Shown here: positions 1-7,145 of the stretch, in pieces
How positions within the stretch are numbered: the stretch's first letter is position 1
Layout: every line of letters begins with the position of its first letter
NCBI GenBank assembly: GCA_946410365.1
Contig: CAMKAA010000004.1
Coordinates: forward strand, 1 to 17,902
Source of the DNA: an uncultured Lachnospiraceae bacterium
Lineage (GTDB): Bacteria; Bacillota_A; Clostridia; Lachnospirales; Lachnospiraceae
Direction of reading: 5' to 3'
DNA: 17,902 nt
Made by a program: the position numbers and the translations under genes
Notes under the pieces: generated by a model
The model's input: the letters and a program-made list of their open reading frames with translations, nothing else
What the model was told of the DNA's origin: nothing
Databases searched by the model: none

Positions 1-279
1 ATGCGCGTGATCTCAACTCCGGGACACACAGAGGGCGGCTGCTGTTACTATTTTGACGCGGAAGAGACCTGCGGCGCGCCGATCCTCATAAGCGGCGATA
101 CCCTCTTTGAGGGGTCTGTAGGAAGAACGGATCTGCCTACCGGCGATATGCAGGATCTGGTGGAGTCGATCCGCACAAAGCTCTACGTCCTTCCTGATGA
201 GACGGAAGTGTATTGCGGACACGGAGGAAGCACGAGCATCGGATACGAGAAGAAATACAACTTTTTCGTGCACGGGTGA
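1..279 (+). CDS. Metallo-beta-lactamase-fold hydrolase, glyoxalase II-like (3' part only)
   Basis: This is the C-terminal 92 residues of a metallo-hydrolase; the gene begins upstream of the window and the ATG at position 1 is probably an internal Met, because family members are usually about 200 residues. Visible metal-site motifs are TPGHTEGG (a metal-ligand His), SGDTLF followed by GRTDLPTGD (the bridging Asp) and YCGHGG near the end (the last His ligand). Together these fit the small glyoxalase II-like group of the MBL fold. Proteins of this kind hydrolyse thioesters such as hydroxyacyl-thiols, but the substrate cannot be read from this fragment. It stops 15 bases before the hemZ frame, so the two are probably cotranscribed. 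Family membership is clear; the specific activity is inferred. Confidence 0.85.
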   Translation: MRVISTPGHTEGGCCYYFDAEETCGAPILISGDTLFEGSVGRTDLPTGDMQDLVESIRTKLYVLPDETEVYCGHGGSTSIGYEKKYNFFVHG

Positions 280-294
280 TCCCTGTGTGCGTAA

Positions 295-1830
295 ATGACT
301 GAATGGATACAAATGATCGCTGTAGAAAACATAGAATTATATAGATACGAAATACACTCTCTCCTGAAAGCGTTTTACCCGCAGGAGACAGTAAAGGTAT
401 TTGTCGGTGAGCCGGATGTGGGGAAGTATCCTGACCCGGCTTTTCTGCGTGCAGAATTCTCAGAGGGCTGTATTGAGATGGCGCTTCTGCCTGAGGGAGC
501 TCCCGGTAAAGAGGAACATATGCCGCTAACAAGAAGGATCGAAGCGCCCGAGGGTGTATCCTACGGAGGAAAGAGTCCGGCCTGCAAGAACGCAGCCAAG
601 CATATGCTGTATGAGATGCTCTCGGAATACACCGGGACGACTCTGCCCTGGGGAGAACTGATCGGGATCAGACCCACCAAGATCGCTATGGGAAGGCTCC
701 GCGGAGGGGATACTCCTGAGGAAGCCGCACTGTATATGCAGAGGGAGCATCTTGTGAGCCGCGAGAAAGCGGCCCTTGCGGCTGAGATCGCAGAGCGCGA
801 GAGGAGAATACTCTCCGGGATTCACTATGAAAACGGATACAGCCTCTACGTTGGGATCCCTTTCTGTCCCACAACATGTCTGTACTGCTCCTTCACATCG
901 TTTCCGCTTACTTCCTGGAAAAGCAGAGTGGACGAATACCTCGACGCCCTTGAGAGAGAAATGGAGGCGTCTGCGCCCCTGATGGAGGGCAAAATACTGG
1001 ATACGCTCTATATCGGCGGCGGAACTCCCACTACTCTTGAGCCTTCGCAGTCGAGGAGGCTGATCAGTATGATCGGGCGGTATTTTGACCTGTCAGACTT
1101 ACAGGAGTTTACAGTGGAAGCCGGAAGACCGGACAGTATCGACGCGGAAAAACTTGCGGTCCTCAAAGAATGCGGTGTCGGCAGGATCAGTGTCAATCCC
1201 CAGACAATGCGGGACAGTACTCTGAAACTAATCGGAAGACAGCATAGCGCGGCGCAGACTGTTGAGGCCTTCAGACTCGCCCGTCAGGCGGGATTTGACA
1301 ATATCAATATGGACATTATTCTTGGACTTCCCGGTGAGACTTGTGAGGACGTGCAGTATACGATCGACCGGATAAAGGAACTGGGACCGGATGACCTCAC
1401 AGTTCATTCTCTTGCGATCAAGCGGGCCTCAAGGCTGCAGAAATGGATCGAGAAGAACGGGTTTTCATCGATCAACAACACGGATGAGAGCATGAAGATC
1501 GCCGCTAAGGGAGCGGCGGATATGGGAATGACCCCCTATTATCTTTACAGGCAGAAGAATATGTCGGGGAATTTTGAGAATGTGGGCTACGCCCGAGAGG
1601 GTAAGGCGGGAATCTACAATATCCTCATAATGGAAGAGAAACAGTCCATCATGGCCCTGGGAGCAGGAAGCATTTCCAAAGGAGTATTTCCGGGCGGGCG
1701 GATCGAGAGATGCGATGACGCCAAGGAAGCATCAATCTATATCGATCACATAGACGAGATGATCGAAAGGAAAAGAAAACTCTTCGGAGATCAAAACAGT
1801 CTTGCAAACCAAGGTGAAATTGTGTTATAG
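295..1830 (+). CDS. hemZ: HemZ, radical SAM coproporphyrinogen III dehydrogenase-like
   Basis: HemZ is the Firmicutes relative of HemN, proposed to decarboxylate coproporphyrinogen III to protoporphyrinogen IX without oxygen. The radical SAM cluster motif CX3CX2C is at Cys191, Cys195 and Cys198, followed by Ser-Phe. The SAM-binding glycine stretch GGGTPT lies near residue 240, and the HemZ-typical stretches TVHSLAIKRASRL and YYLYRQKNMSGNFENVGYA come later. The length of 511 residues is close to Bacillus HemZ (about 500). The N-terminal ~150 residues are the HemZ-specific extension before the barrel. No good Shine-Dalgarno precedes either ATG 295 or ATG 313; the second start gives MIAVENIELYRYEIHSL, which resembles the usual family N-terminus better. 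Like HemW, it has Phe where HemN has a fourth motif Cys, so the biochemical role is less sure than the family. Confidence 0.9.
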   Translation: MTEWIQMIAVENIELYRYEIHSLLKAFYPQETVKVFVGEPDVGKYPDPAFLRAEFSEGCIEMALLPEGAPGKEEHMPLTRRIEAPEGVSYGGKSPACKNAAKHMLYEMLSEYTGTTLPWGELIGIRPTKIAMGRLRGGDTPEEAALYMQREHLVSREKAALAAEIAERERRILSGIHYENGYSLYVGIPFCPTTCLYCSFTSFPLTSWKSRVDEYLDALEREMEASAPLMEGKILDTLYIGGGTPTTLEPSQSRRLISMIGRYFDLSDLQEFTVEAGRPDSIDAEKLAVLKECGVGRISVNPQTMRDSTLKLIGRQHSAAQTVEAFRLARQAGFDNINMDIILGLPGETCEDVQYTIDRIKELGPDDLTVHSLAIKRASRLQKWIEKNGFSSINNTDESMKIAAKGAADMGMTPYYLYRQKNMSGNFENVGYAREGKAGIYNILIMEEKQSIMALGAGSISKGVFPGGRIERCDDAKEASIYIDHIDEMIERKRKLFGDQNSLANQGEIVL

Positions 1831-1831
1831 T
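1802..1831 (+). promoter_or_regulatory. Candidate sigma-A promoter for topA
   Basis: TTGCAA at 1802-1807 and TATAGT at 1826-1831 are separated by 18 bases and lie over the last codons of hemZ. A start near 1838 would give a leader of about 105 bases carrying the TCGATATTAT repeats. A competing reading uses TTGACA 1864-1869 with TAAAGA 1885-1890 (15-base spacer). TTGACA and the perfect TATAAT at 1880-1885 are only 10 bases apart and cannot work together. Confidence 0.3.
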
Positions 1832-1843
1832 ACCCGAAGTTTG

Positions 1844-1885
1844 TCGATATTATTCGATATTATTTGACAAAATAATCGATATAAT
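1844..1885. repeat. Three phased copies of TCGATATTAT upstream of topA
   Basis: TCGATATTAT occurs twice in direct tandem at 1844-1853 and 1854-1863. A third copy with one mismatch, TCGATATAAT, is at 1876-1885. Start-to-start distances are 10 and 22 bases, close to one and two helical turns. A TTGACA hexamer (1864-1869) sits between copies two and three, and the segment 1855-1878 also forms an imperfect AT-rich dyad. This may be an operator or simply AT-rich promoter DNA; nothing identifies a binding protein. Confidence 0.5.
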
Positions 1886-1942
1886 AAAGAATTGCGTGAC
1901 GATTCCGGACAGACAAAAAACAATGATGCATAAGAGGTAGAA

Positions 1943-4057
1943 ATGGCAGCAGCACGTAAGCGCAAACACAATCTGGTAATTGTGGAGTCCCCGGCAAAGG
2001 TCAAGACCATCAAGAAGTTTCTCGGAAGCAACTATGATGTGGCGGCAAGTTACGGACATGTCAGGGACCTTCCCAAGAGCAGAATGGGAATCGACGTCGA
2101 TCACGATTACGAGCCAAAATATATAACGATCCGGGGCAAAGGAGAACTTCTGGCTGAGCTCAGGAAAAAGGTGAAAAAAGCCGACCGCATATATCTGGCG
2201 ACGGACCCTGACCGTGAAGGGGAAGCGATCTCGTGGCATCTTGTCGCGGCTCTCAAGCTTGATGAGATGAAGGATAAAGAGATCTACAGGATCACCTTCA
2301 ACGAGATCACCAAAAAAGCCGTCACGGAATCCCTGAAGAATCCGCGGAGCATCGATATCAATCTTGTGGACGCGCAGCAGACCAGAAGGATCCTGGACAG
2401 AGTCGTGGGATATAAGATCTCGCCTCTGCTGTGGGCCAAGGTCAAGAGAGGCCTGTCAGCGGGAAGAGTTCAGTCTGTAGCCCTTCGGATGATCGGAGAC
2501 AGAGAAGAAGAGATAAACGCGTTTATCCCTCAGGAATATTGGACGCTTGACGCGCTGCTAACAGCGGACGGGGCTTCGGAGCCTTTCACAGTCCACTACT
2601 ACGGCAGGACAAATCAGGATGCGAAACCCGTGAAGCAGGAGCTGGAAAACGAGGCTCAGGTAAAAGAGATCACAGAAGCGCTCAGAGACGCGCATTTTGA
2701 AGTGGCTGAGGTGAAGAAGTCTGAGCGCAGCAGAAAATCGCCGCTGCCCTTTACCACATCGACACTGCAGCAGGAAGCAAGCCGCGCGCTGAATTTCTCC
2801 ACCCAGAAAACGATGAGAGTCGCTCAGCAGCTCTATGAGGGCGTGGAGATCAAGGGAAGCGGAACGGTTGCGCTGATCACTTATCTCAGAACGGACAGTA
2901 CCCGCGTTTCAGATGAGGCGCAGGCCATGGCATCGGATTATATTGCAGAGCACTATGGCGCGGAGTATCTTCTTGAGAGAGAGAAGAACGGAAAGAACGA
3001 AGGCAAGATCCAGGACGCGCACGAAGCTATACGTCCCACGGATCTCGGAAATCTTCCTTCTGCCATCAAGGATTCACTCTCAAGAGACCAGTATCGCCTG
3101 TATAATCTGATCTGGAAGAGATTTCTTGCCAGCCGCATGAGCGCTGCAAGATATGAGAACACACAGGTCAGGATCGCGGCAGATAAGAGCTATATTTTTA
3201 CAGCTTCCACATCGAGACTTCTCTTTGACGGTTATCAGTGTGTGTATAATCAGGAGGAGAATGAGGATAAGGGCGAGAAACTGTCTGTCAATCTCACGAG
3301 AGAGAGCGAACTCTCACTTGAGAAGTTCGATCCCAGACAGCACTTTACGCAGCCGGCGCCGCATTATACGGAGGCTTCGCTTGTAAAGGCTCTGGAGGAG
3401 CAGGGAATAGGCCGTCCCAGTACTTACGCGCCTACGATCACCACGATCCTTGCCAGACACTATATTGTCAAAGAGGATAAGAACCTTTACATGACCGAAC
3501 TGGGCGAAGTCGTCAATTCCATGATGAAGAGAGCTTTTCCCTCTATTGTGGACCCGGCATTCACAGCACATCTCGAAGGACTCCTGGACGGAGTTGCGGA
3601 CGGCAACGTGAAATGGAAGACGGTCATTGAGAACTTCTATCCGGACCTGGATGAGGCAGTCAGCCAGGCGGAGCTGGATCTGGAGAAAGTAAAGATCGCG
3701 GACGAGGAGTCCGAAGAGGTCTGTGAGAACTGCGGCAGACATATGGTGATCAAATACGGACCGCACGGAAAATTCCTTGCCTGTCCCGGATTCCCGGAGT
3801 GCCACAATACCAAGCCTTATTACGAAAAGATCGGTGTGGCATGCCCGAAATGCGGGAAGGATATCGTTGTCAGAAAGACCAAGAAGGGCCGCAAGTACTA
3901 CGGATGCATGGGAAATCCCGAGTGCGACTTTATGAGCTGGCAGAAGCCGTCGGATAAAAAATGTCCCAGGTGCGGCGGAATGATGCTTGAGAAGGGAAAC
4001 AAACTGGTCTGTGAAGACAGAGAATGCGGCTATATGGAGAACAGACCCGAAGAGTGA
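1943..4057 (+). CDS. topA: DNA topoisomerase I (type IA)
   Basis: TopA relaxes negatively supercoiled DNA by cutting and passing one strand through a 5'-phosphotyrosine link. The 704-residue protein has the full bacterial layout. The Toprim domain starts with LVIVESPAKVKTIKKFLG (Glu15) and carries the metal-binding DPDREGEA at Asp88 and Asp90. The active-site tyrosine is Tyr314 in ITYLRTDSTR, and the DNA-binding stretch around GLSAGRVQSVALRMI lies before it. Three C-terminal four-cysteine zinc fingers start at Cys594, Cys634 and Cys674, the last ending near Cys695. The ATG follows AGAGGT with a short spacer. The gene sits 112 bases after hemZ, with repeats and promoter-like hexamers in the gap, and 15 bases before the codY frame, suggesting topA-codY cotranscription. 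No key residue is missing. Confidence 0.97.
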   Translation: MAAARKRKHNLVIVESPAKVKTIKKFLGSNYDVAASYGHVRDLPKSRMGIDVDHDYEPKYITIRGKGELLAELRKKVKKADRIYLATDPDREGEAISWHLVAALKLDEMKDKEIYRITFNEITKKAVTESLKNPRSIDINLVDAQQTRRILDRVVGYKISPLLWAKVKRGLSAGRVQSVALRMIGDREEEINAFIPQEYWTLDALLTADGASEPFTVHYYGRTNQDAKPVKQELENEAQVKEITEALRDAHFEVAEVKKSERSRKSPLPFTTSTLQQEASRALNFSTQKTMRVAQQLYEGVEIKGSGTVALITYLRTDSTRVSDEAQAMASDYIAEHYGAEYLLEREKNGKNEGKIQDAHEAIRPTDLGNLPSAIKDSLSRDQYRLYNLIWKRFLASRMSAARYENTQVRIAADKSYIFTASTSRLLFDGYQCVYNQEENEDKGEKLSVNLTRESELSLEKFDPRQHFTQPAPHYTEASLVKALEEQGIGRPSTYAPTITTILARHYIVKEDKNLYMTELGEVVNSMMKRAFPSIVDPAFTAHLEGLLDGVADGNVKWKTVIENFYPDLDEAVSQAELDLEKVKIADEESEEVCENCGRHMVIKYGPHGKFLACPGFPECHNTKPYYEKIGVACPKCGKDIVVRKTKKGRKYYGCMGNPECDFMSWQKPSDKKCPRCGGMMLEKGNKLVCEDRECGYMENRPEE

Positions 4058-4072
4058 TCACAGCCGTGAGGC

Positions 4073-4930
4073 ATGGTTTTAGATGAGAATTTGGAAAGGG
4101 CAGGTGCAGAATTGAACAGATCGACTATGATCGGCAATGTAAAACTGCTGGATAATACAAGAAAAATTGAGAGACTGCTGCATAATAACGACACAGGAAA
4201 GGTCGTGTTTAACGATATCTGCAGAGTGATGAGCGACGTTCTTGAATCCAATATCCTCGTGATCAGCAAGAAGGGAAAGGTGCTCGGATTCGGTGAATAC
4301 GGCGGGATCCCGGCACTGAGCGAACTCATTACGGATCAGGTGGGCACTTTTATCGACCCTTCCCTCAATGAGAGATTCCTCGGTGTTCTGTCTACAAATG
4401 AGAACGTAAACCTCGGAAATCTGGGATTTGTAAAGGAAGAAGACTGTGAGAACGTCGGTATCATCGCGCCCATAGAGATCGCCGGAGAGAGACTCGGAAC
4501 GGTCTTTATCTACAAAAACAGTGAGGGCTTTGACATCGATGATATCATTCTCTGCGAATACGGCACTACTGTAGTAGGCCTTGAGATGCTCAGAGCTGTC
4601 AGTGAGGAGACTGCGGAAGAGAGCCGCAAGATCAATGTTGTCAAGTCTGCCATCAATACACTGAGCTATACGGAAATGCATGCGATCGTGCATATTTTTG
4701 AGGAGCTTAACGGGATCGAGGGAATCCTGGTGGCGAGCAAGATCGCGGACAAGGCGGGGATCACGAGGAGCGTTGTCGTAAATGCTCTCAGGAAATTTGA
4801 ATCCGCAGGCGTGATCGAGTCCCGTTCCTCGGGAATGAAGGGAACTTATATCAAGGTCCTTAATGACGCGATCTACGGGGAACTCAAGGAGCTCAAAAAG
4901 CAGGTTGAGCCTGAAAACCAGAGACAATGA
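4073..4930 (+). CDS. codY: CodY, GTP-sensing global transcriptional repressor
   Basis: CodY represses amino acid synthesis and transport genes when GTP and branched-chain amino acids are plentiful. The N-terminal ligand-binding GAF region is recognisable from LLDNTRKIERLLHNND and VVFNDICRVMSDVLESNILVISKKGKVLG. The C-terminal winged helix-turn-helix carries the family signature GITRSVVVNALRKFESAGVIESRS and MKGTYIKV around residues 215-265. The start is uncertain. ATG 4073 has only GAGG two bases away and adds about 18 residues with no family counterpart. TTG 4112, behind AGGTG, or ATG 4127 would give a CodY of about 267-272 residues, closer to the usual 260. The gene is 15 bases after topA and is followed by a strong terminator. 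Family assignment is secure; the listed start is the outermost possible. Confidence 0.95.
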   Translation: MVLDENLERAGAELNRSTMIGNVKLLDNTRKIERLLHNNDTGKVVFNDICRVMSDVLESNILVISKKGKVLGFGEYGGIPALSELITDQVGTFIDPSLNERFLGVLSTNENVNLGNLGFVKEEDCENVGIIAPIEIAGERLGTVFIYKNSEGFDIDDIILCEYGTTVVGLEMLRAVSEETAEESRKINVVKSAINTLSYTEMHAIVHIFEELNGIEGILVASKIADKAGITRSVVVNALRKFESAGVIESRSSGMKGTYIKVLNDAIYGELKELKKQVEPENQRQ

Positions 4931-4977
4931 ACTGCTGTTAATGTCCGTAATACTGAGCTTGAGTAAAAAGTGAGAAA

Positions 4978-5009
4978 GTCCGCACAAGAAATACTTGTGC
5001 GGACCTTTT
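4978..5009 (+). terminator. Intrinsic terminator after codY
   Basis: A perfect 11-bp stem, GTCCGCACAAG (4978-4988) with CTTGTGCGGAC (4994-5004), closes a 5-base loop and is followed by CTTTT. It ends the hemZ/topA/codY block 47 bases after the codY stop codon and isolates it from rpsB. Confidence 0.9.
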
Positions 5010-5044
5010 GATTGTGGTAATATTCTAATGTTGCGTAATAGTAA

Positions 5045-5105
5045 GCACGCATTTTCGGCATATACCGGTGCTCTACCCGGGCTCTGACCCGGCAGGGTGG
5101 TAGCG
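5045..5105 (+). promoter_or_regulatory. Structured leader upstream of rpsB, candidate autoregulatory RNA
   Basis: The 150 bases between the codY terminator and rpsB hold a GC-rich segment able to fold. GCAC (5045-5048) pairs with GTGC (5068-5071), enclosing CGG/CCG. Just downstream, CTACC pairs with GGTAG around an inner CCGGG/CCCGG hairpin with loop CTCTGA. Ribosomal protein S2 controls its own operon through leader RNA in enterobacteria, so an analogous element is a reasonable guess, but I cannot match it to a described motif. A weak promoter (TTGTGG 5012-5017, TAATAG 5036-5041, 18-base spacer) would place the start just before it. Confidence 0.4.
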
Positions 5106-5163
5106 AACCTTCATGAATGCATACGGAAATGCGGAAGTACAAACCAAACACGGAGGAAAAGAA

Positions 5164-5934
5164 ATGAGTGTTGTATCAATGAAACAGCTGCTTGAAGCAG
5201 GCGTGCACTTCGGACATCAGACAAGGCGCTGGAACCCCAAGATGGCTCCCTATATTTTCACAGAGAGAAACGGGATCCACATCATCGACCTTCAGAAATC
5301 TGTCGTAAAGGTTGACGAGGCTTACAGAGCAGTATTTGAGATCGCTGAGCAGGGCGGCACACTTCTGTTCGTAGGAACCAAGAAGCAGGCCCAGGACGCA
5401 GTCAAGTCTGAGGCAGAGCGCTGCGGCATGTACTATGTTAACGAGAGATGGCTCGGCGGCATGCTGACCAACTTCAAGACCATTCAGGGCAGAATCGAGC
5501 GTCTCAAGAAGATCGAAGCTATGTCCCAGGACGGCACATTTGACGTACTTCCCAAGAAGGAAGTCGCTAAGCTGAACAAAGAGTGGGAGAAGCTTGAGAA
5601 GAACCTCGGCGGCATCAAGGAGATGACTCACATTCCGGATGCGATCTTCGTTATCGATCCCAAGAAGGAGAGAATCTGCGTAGCAGAGGCACACGCTCTT
5701 GGAATCACTCTGATCGGTATCGGCGACACAAACTGCGATCCCGAAGAGCTTGATTACATCATCCCCGGCAATGACGACGCGATCCGCGCTGTCAAGCTGC
5801 TCTGCAGCAAGATGGCTGACGCTGTCATCGAGGCCAGACAGGGTGAAGAGAACGTTGACACTTCCGAGCAGGATGCGCTGGCTCAGGAGTCCGCTGCAAG
5901 CGAGGCTGAGCAGGCACAGGAGGGTACTCTGTAA
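5164..5934 (+). CDS. rpsB: 30S ribosomal protein S2
   Basis: S2 is a late-assembling protein of the small ribosomal subunit and needs S1/30S context for binding. The 256-residue protein shows the full family pattern: [22 protein letters not shown] at the start, [43 protein letters not shown] and [20 protein letters not shown]. The start is ATG 5164, fixed by GGAGG at 5152-5156 with a 7-base spacer and by the family N-terminus; an in-frame ATG at 5113 lies inside the leader and has no such support. After the conserved core comes an acidic, Ala/Glu/Gln-rich tail of about 30 residues. It is paired with tsf 61 bases downstream, the usual bacterial arrangement. Confidence 0.97.
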   Translation: MSVVSMKQLLEAGVHFGHQTRRWNPKMAPYIFTERNGIHIIDLQKSVVKVDEAYRAVFEIAEQGGTLLFVGTKKQAQDAVKSEAERCGMYYVNERWLGGMLTNFKTIQGRIERLKKIEAMSQDGTFDVLPKKEVAKLNKEWEKLEKNLGGIKEMTHIPDAIFVIDPKKERICVAEAHALGITLIGIGDTNCDPEELDYIIPGNDDAIRAVKLLCSKMADAVIEARQGEENVDTSEQDALAQESAASEAEQAQEGTL

Positions 5935-5995
5935 TCCCTTTGATTGTTATAGATTCTGTCGGATATACAGTATTGTGAAATAGAGAGGTATAATT

Positions 5996-6952
5996 ATGGC
6001 AATTACAGCAGCACAGGTTAAGCAGCTCAGAGATGTTACAGGCGCCGGCATGATGGACTGCAAGAAGGCCCTCACTGAGTGCAACGGCGATATGGATGCA
6101 GCAGTAGAGTTCCTCAGAAAGAAGGGACAGGCTAAGGCTGAGAAGAAAGCTAACAGGATCGCGGCAGAAGGTATCTGCTTCATCGCACAGGATGGCGATA
6201 CAAAGGCAGCGGTTGTCGAAGTTAACTCCGAGACTGACTTCGTAGCTCAGAACGAGAAGTTCCGCACATACGTAGCAAAGGTTGCTCAGCAGGCTCTGAA
6301 CACAGTTGCTGAAGATATCGATGCATTTATGGGCGAAGCATGGGCAGAGGATACAGCTAAGACTGTTAAGGATTCACTGGTTGATATGATCGCTGTCATC
6401 AGCGAGAAGCTCAGCATCCGCAGATTCAAGAAGATCGAAGAGACAGAAGGTTGCGTAGTAACTTACCTTCACGGCCAGGGAAGAATCGGCGTTATCGTTG
6501 ATGCCAAGACTGCAGTTGTCAATGACGAAGTCAAGGCTGCTCTTACAAACGTGGCTATGCAGATCGCAGCTATGAATCCCAAGTACATCAGCCAGGCTGA
6601 TATTCCGGATGATTACAAAGAGCACGAGAAAGAGATCCTTCTCGCTCAGGCGATCGAGGAGAACAACAAGCTTCCCGAGAACAAGAGAAAACCTCAGAAC
6701 ATCATCGAGAAGATGCTCATCGGCAGACTGAACAAAGAGTTCAAGGAAATCTGCCTCCTCGACCAGGTCTATGTCCGCGCTGAGGACGGCAAGCAGACCG
6801 TAGGCCAGTATCTTGATCAGGTCGGCAAGGCTAACGGAACCAAGATCATCATCAAAGAGTTCGTTCGCTTCGAGACCGGCGAAGGCATCGAGAAGAGACA
6901 GGATAACTTCGCTGAGGAAGTTATGGCTCAGGCAGGTGCCGCTGCGAAATAA
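5996..6952 (+). CDS. tsf: Elongation factor Ts
   Basis: EF-Ts is the nucleotide exchange factor that releases GDP from EF-Tu. The N-terminal UBA-like segment reads AAQVKQLRDVTGAGMMDCKKAL, followed by the EF-Tu contact motif SETDFVAQNEKF. The C-terminal half holds the dimerisation-type repeats, ending in KEFVRFETGEGIEKRQDNFAEEV. The length of 318 residues fits the Firmicutes/Clostridia form. The ATG is preceded by AGAGAGG (5982-5988) at a 7-base spacer. Within the 61-base gap to rpsB there is also a weak promoter-like pair, TTGATT and TATACA with an 18-base spacer, so tsf might have some expression of its own. Like rpsB, it uses a visibly narrow codon set (AAG, GAG, ATC, CTC/CTT), consistent with high expression. 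It is followed by a terminator-like hairpin. Confidence 0.97.
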   Translation: MAITAAQVKQLRDVTGAGMMDCKKALTECNGDMDAAVEFLRKKGQAKAEKKANRIAAEGICFIAQDGDTKAAVVEVNSETDFVAQNEKFRTYVAKVAQQALNTVAEDIDAFMGEAWAEDTAKTVKDSLVDMIAVISEKLSIRRFKKIEETEGCVVTYLHGQGRIGVIVDAKTAVVNDEVKAALTNVAMQIAAMNPKYISQADIPDDYKEHEKEILLAQAIEENNKLPENKRKPQNIIEKMLIGRLNKEFKEICLLDQVYVRAEDGKQTVGQYLDQVGKANGTKIIIKEFVRFETGEGIEKRQDNFAEEVMAQAGAAAK

Positions 6953-6983
6953 TCTCGCGGGATCCAATAATCCAAACTGTATT

Positions 6984-7020
6984 CAGGCGCTGTGCGAATG
7001 CTGCACAGCGCCTGTTTCAC
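6984..7020 (+). terminator. Intrinsic terminator after tsf
   Basis: A 12-bp perfect stem, CAGGCGCTGTGC (6984-6995) with GCACAGCGCCTG (7003-7014), closes the 7-base loop GAATGCT and is followed by TTTCACTTT. The stem is strong and the U tract is only moderate. It lies 32 bases after the tsf stop and upstream of a new promoter. Confidence 0.8.
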
Positions 7021-7078
7021 TTTATGAAAGAATGCCGGGCTTGGATGCGGTTCACAAAGAAGACTTATTTATAGTATT

Positions 7079-7105
7079 TTGATTCGTGCAACTGTGTTGT
7101 ATAAT
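7079..7105 (+). promoter_or_regulatory. Promoter of the mecA operon
   Basis: A perfect TATAAT at 7100-7105 is preceded by TTGATT (7079-7084, 15-base spacer) or by the overlapping TTTGAT (16-base spacer). Transcription would begin near 7112. That start lies downstream of the GTG at 7086 and the ATG at 7104 and upstream of the GGAGG before TTG 7143, which is why the TTG is preferred as the mecA start. Confidence 0.6.
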
Positions 7106-7131
7106 GGAGAATCAGAAGAATACCCTTGGAC

Positions 7132-7145
7132 GGAGGATCACATTG
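7132..7145 (+). promoter_or_regulatory. Ribosome binding site that selects a TTG start for mecA
   Basis: GGAGG at 7132-7136 is followed by a 6-base spacer and TTG at 7143. No comparable site precedes the in-frame GTG 7086 or ATG 7104. Translation from TTG yields an N-terminus reading MKFRKINDTTINC, which is where MecA proteins normally begin. Confidence 0.7.

Noticed and set aside
1864..1885. TTGACA plus TATAAT as a topA promoter
   Set aside because: The two hexamers are only 10 bases apart, too close to be read by one polymerase as a -35/-10 pair.
4079..4987. 302-codon open frame on the minus strand opposite codY
   Set aside because: It mirrors the whole codY gene and its terminator, has no recognisable domain, and codY itself is unambiguous. 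Such antisense frames are common opposite genes with this codon use.
5028..5087. 19-residue ORF in the rpsB leader
   Set aside because: It lacks a ribosome binding site and its sequence is explained by the GC-rich stems of the leader.
5041..5110. tRNA-like structured segment before rpsB
   Set aside because: No T-loop GTTCGA-type motif, anticodon arm or acceptor stem can be laid out; it folds instead into two separate hairpins.
5113..5163. Extended rpsB start at ATG 5113
   Set aside because: The extra 17 residues overlap the leader and the ribosome binding site GGAGG, and the S2 family starts at the Met encoded at 5164.
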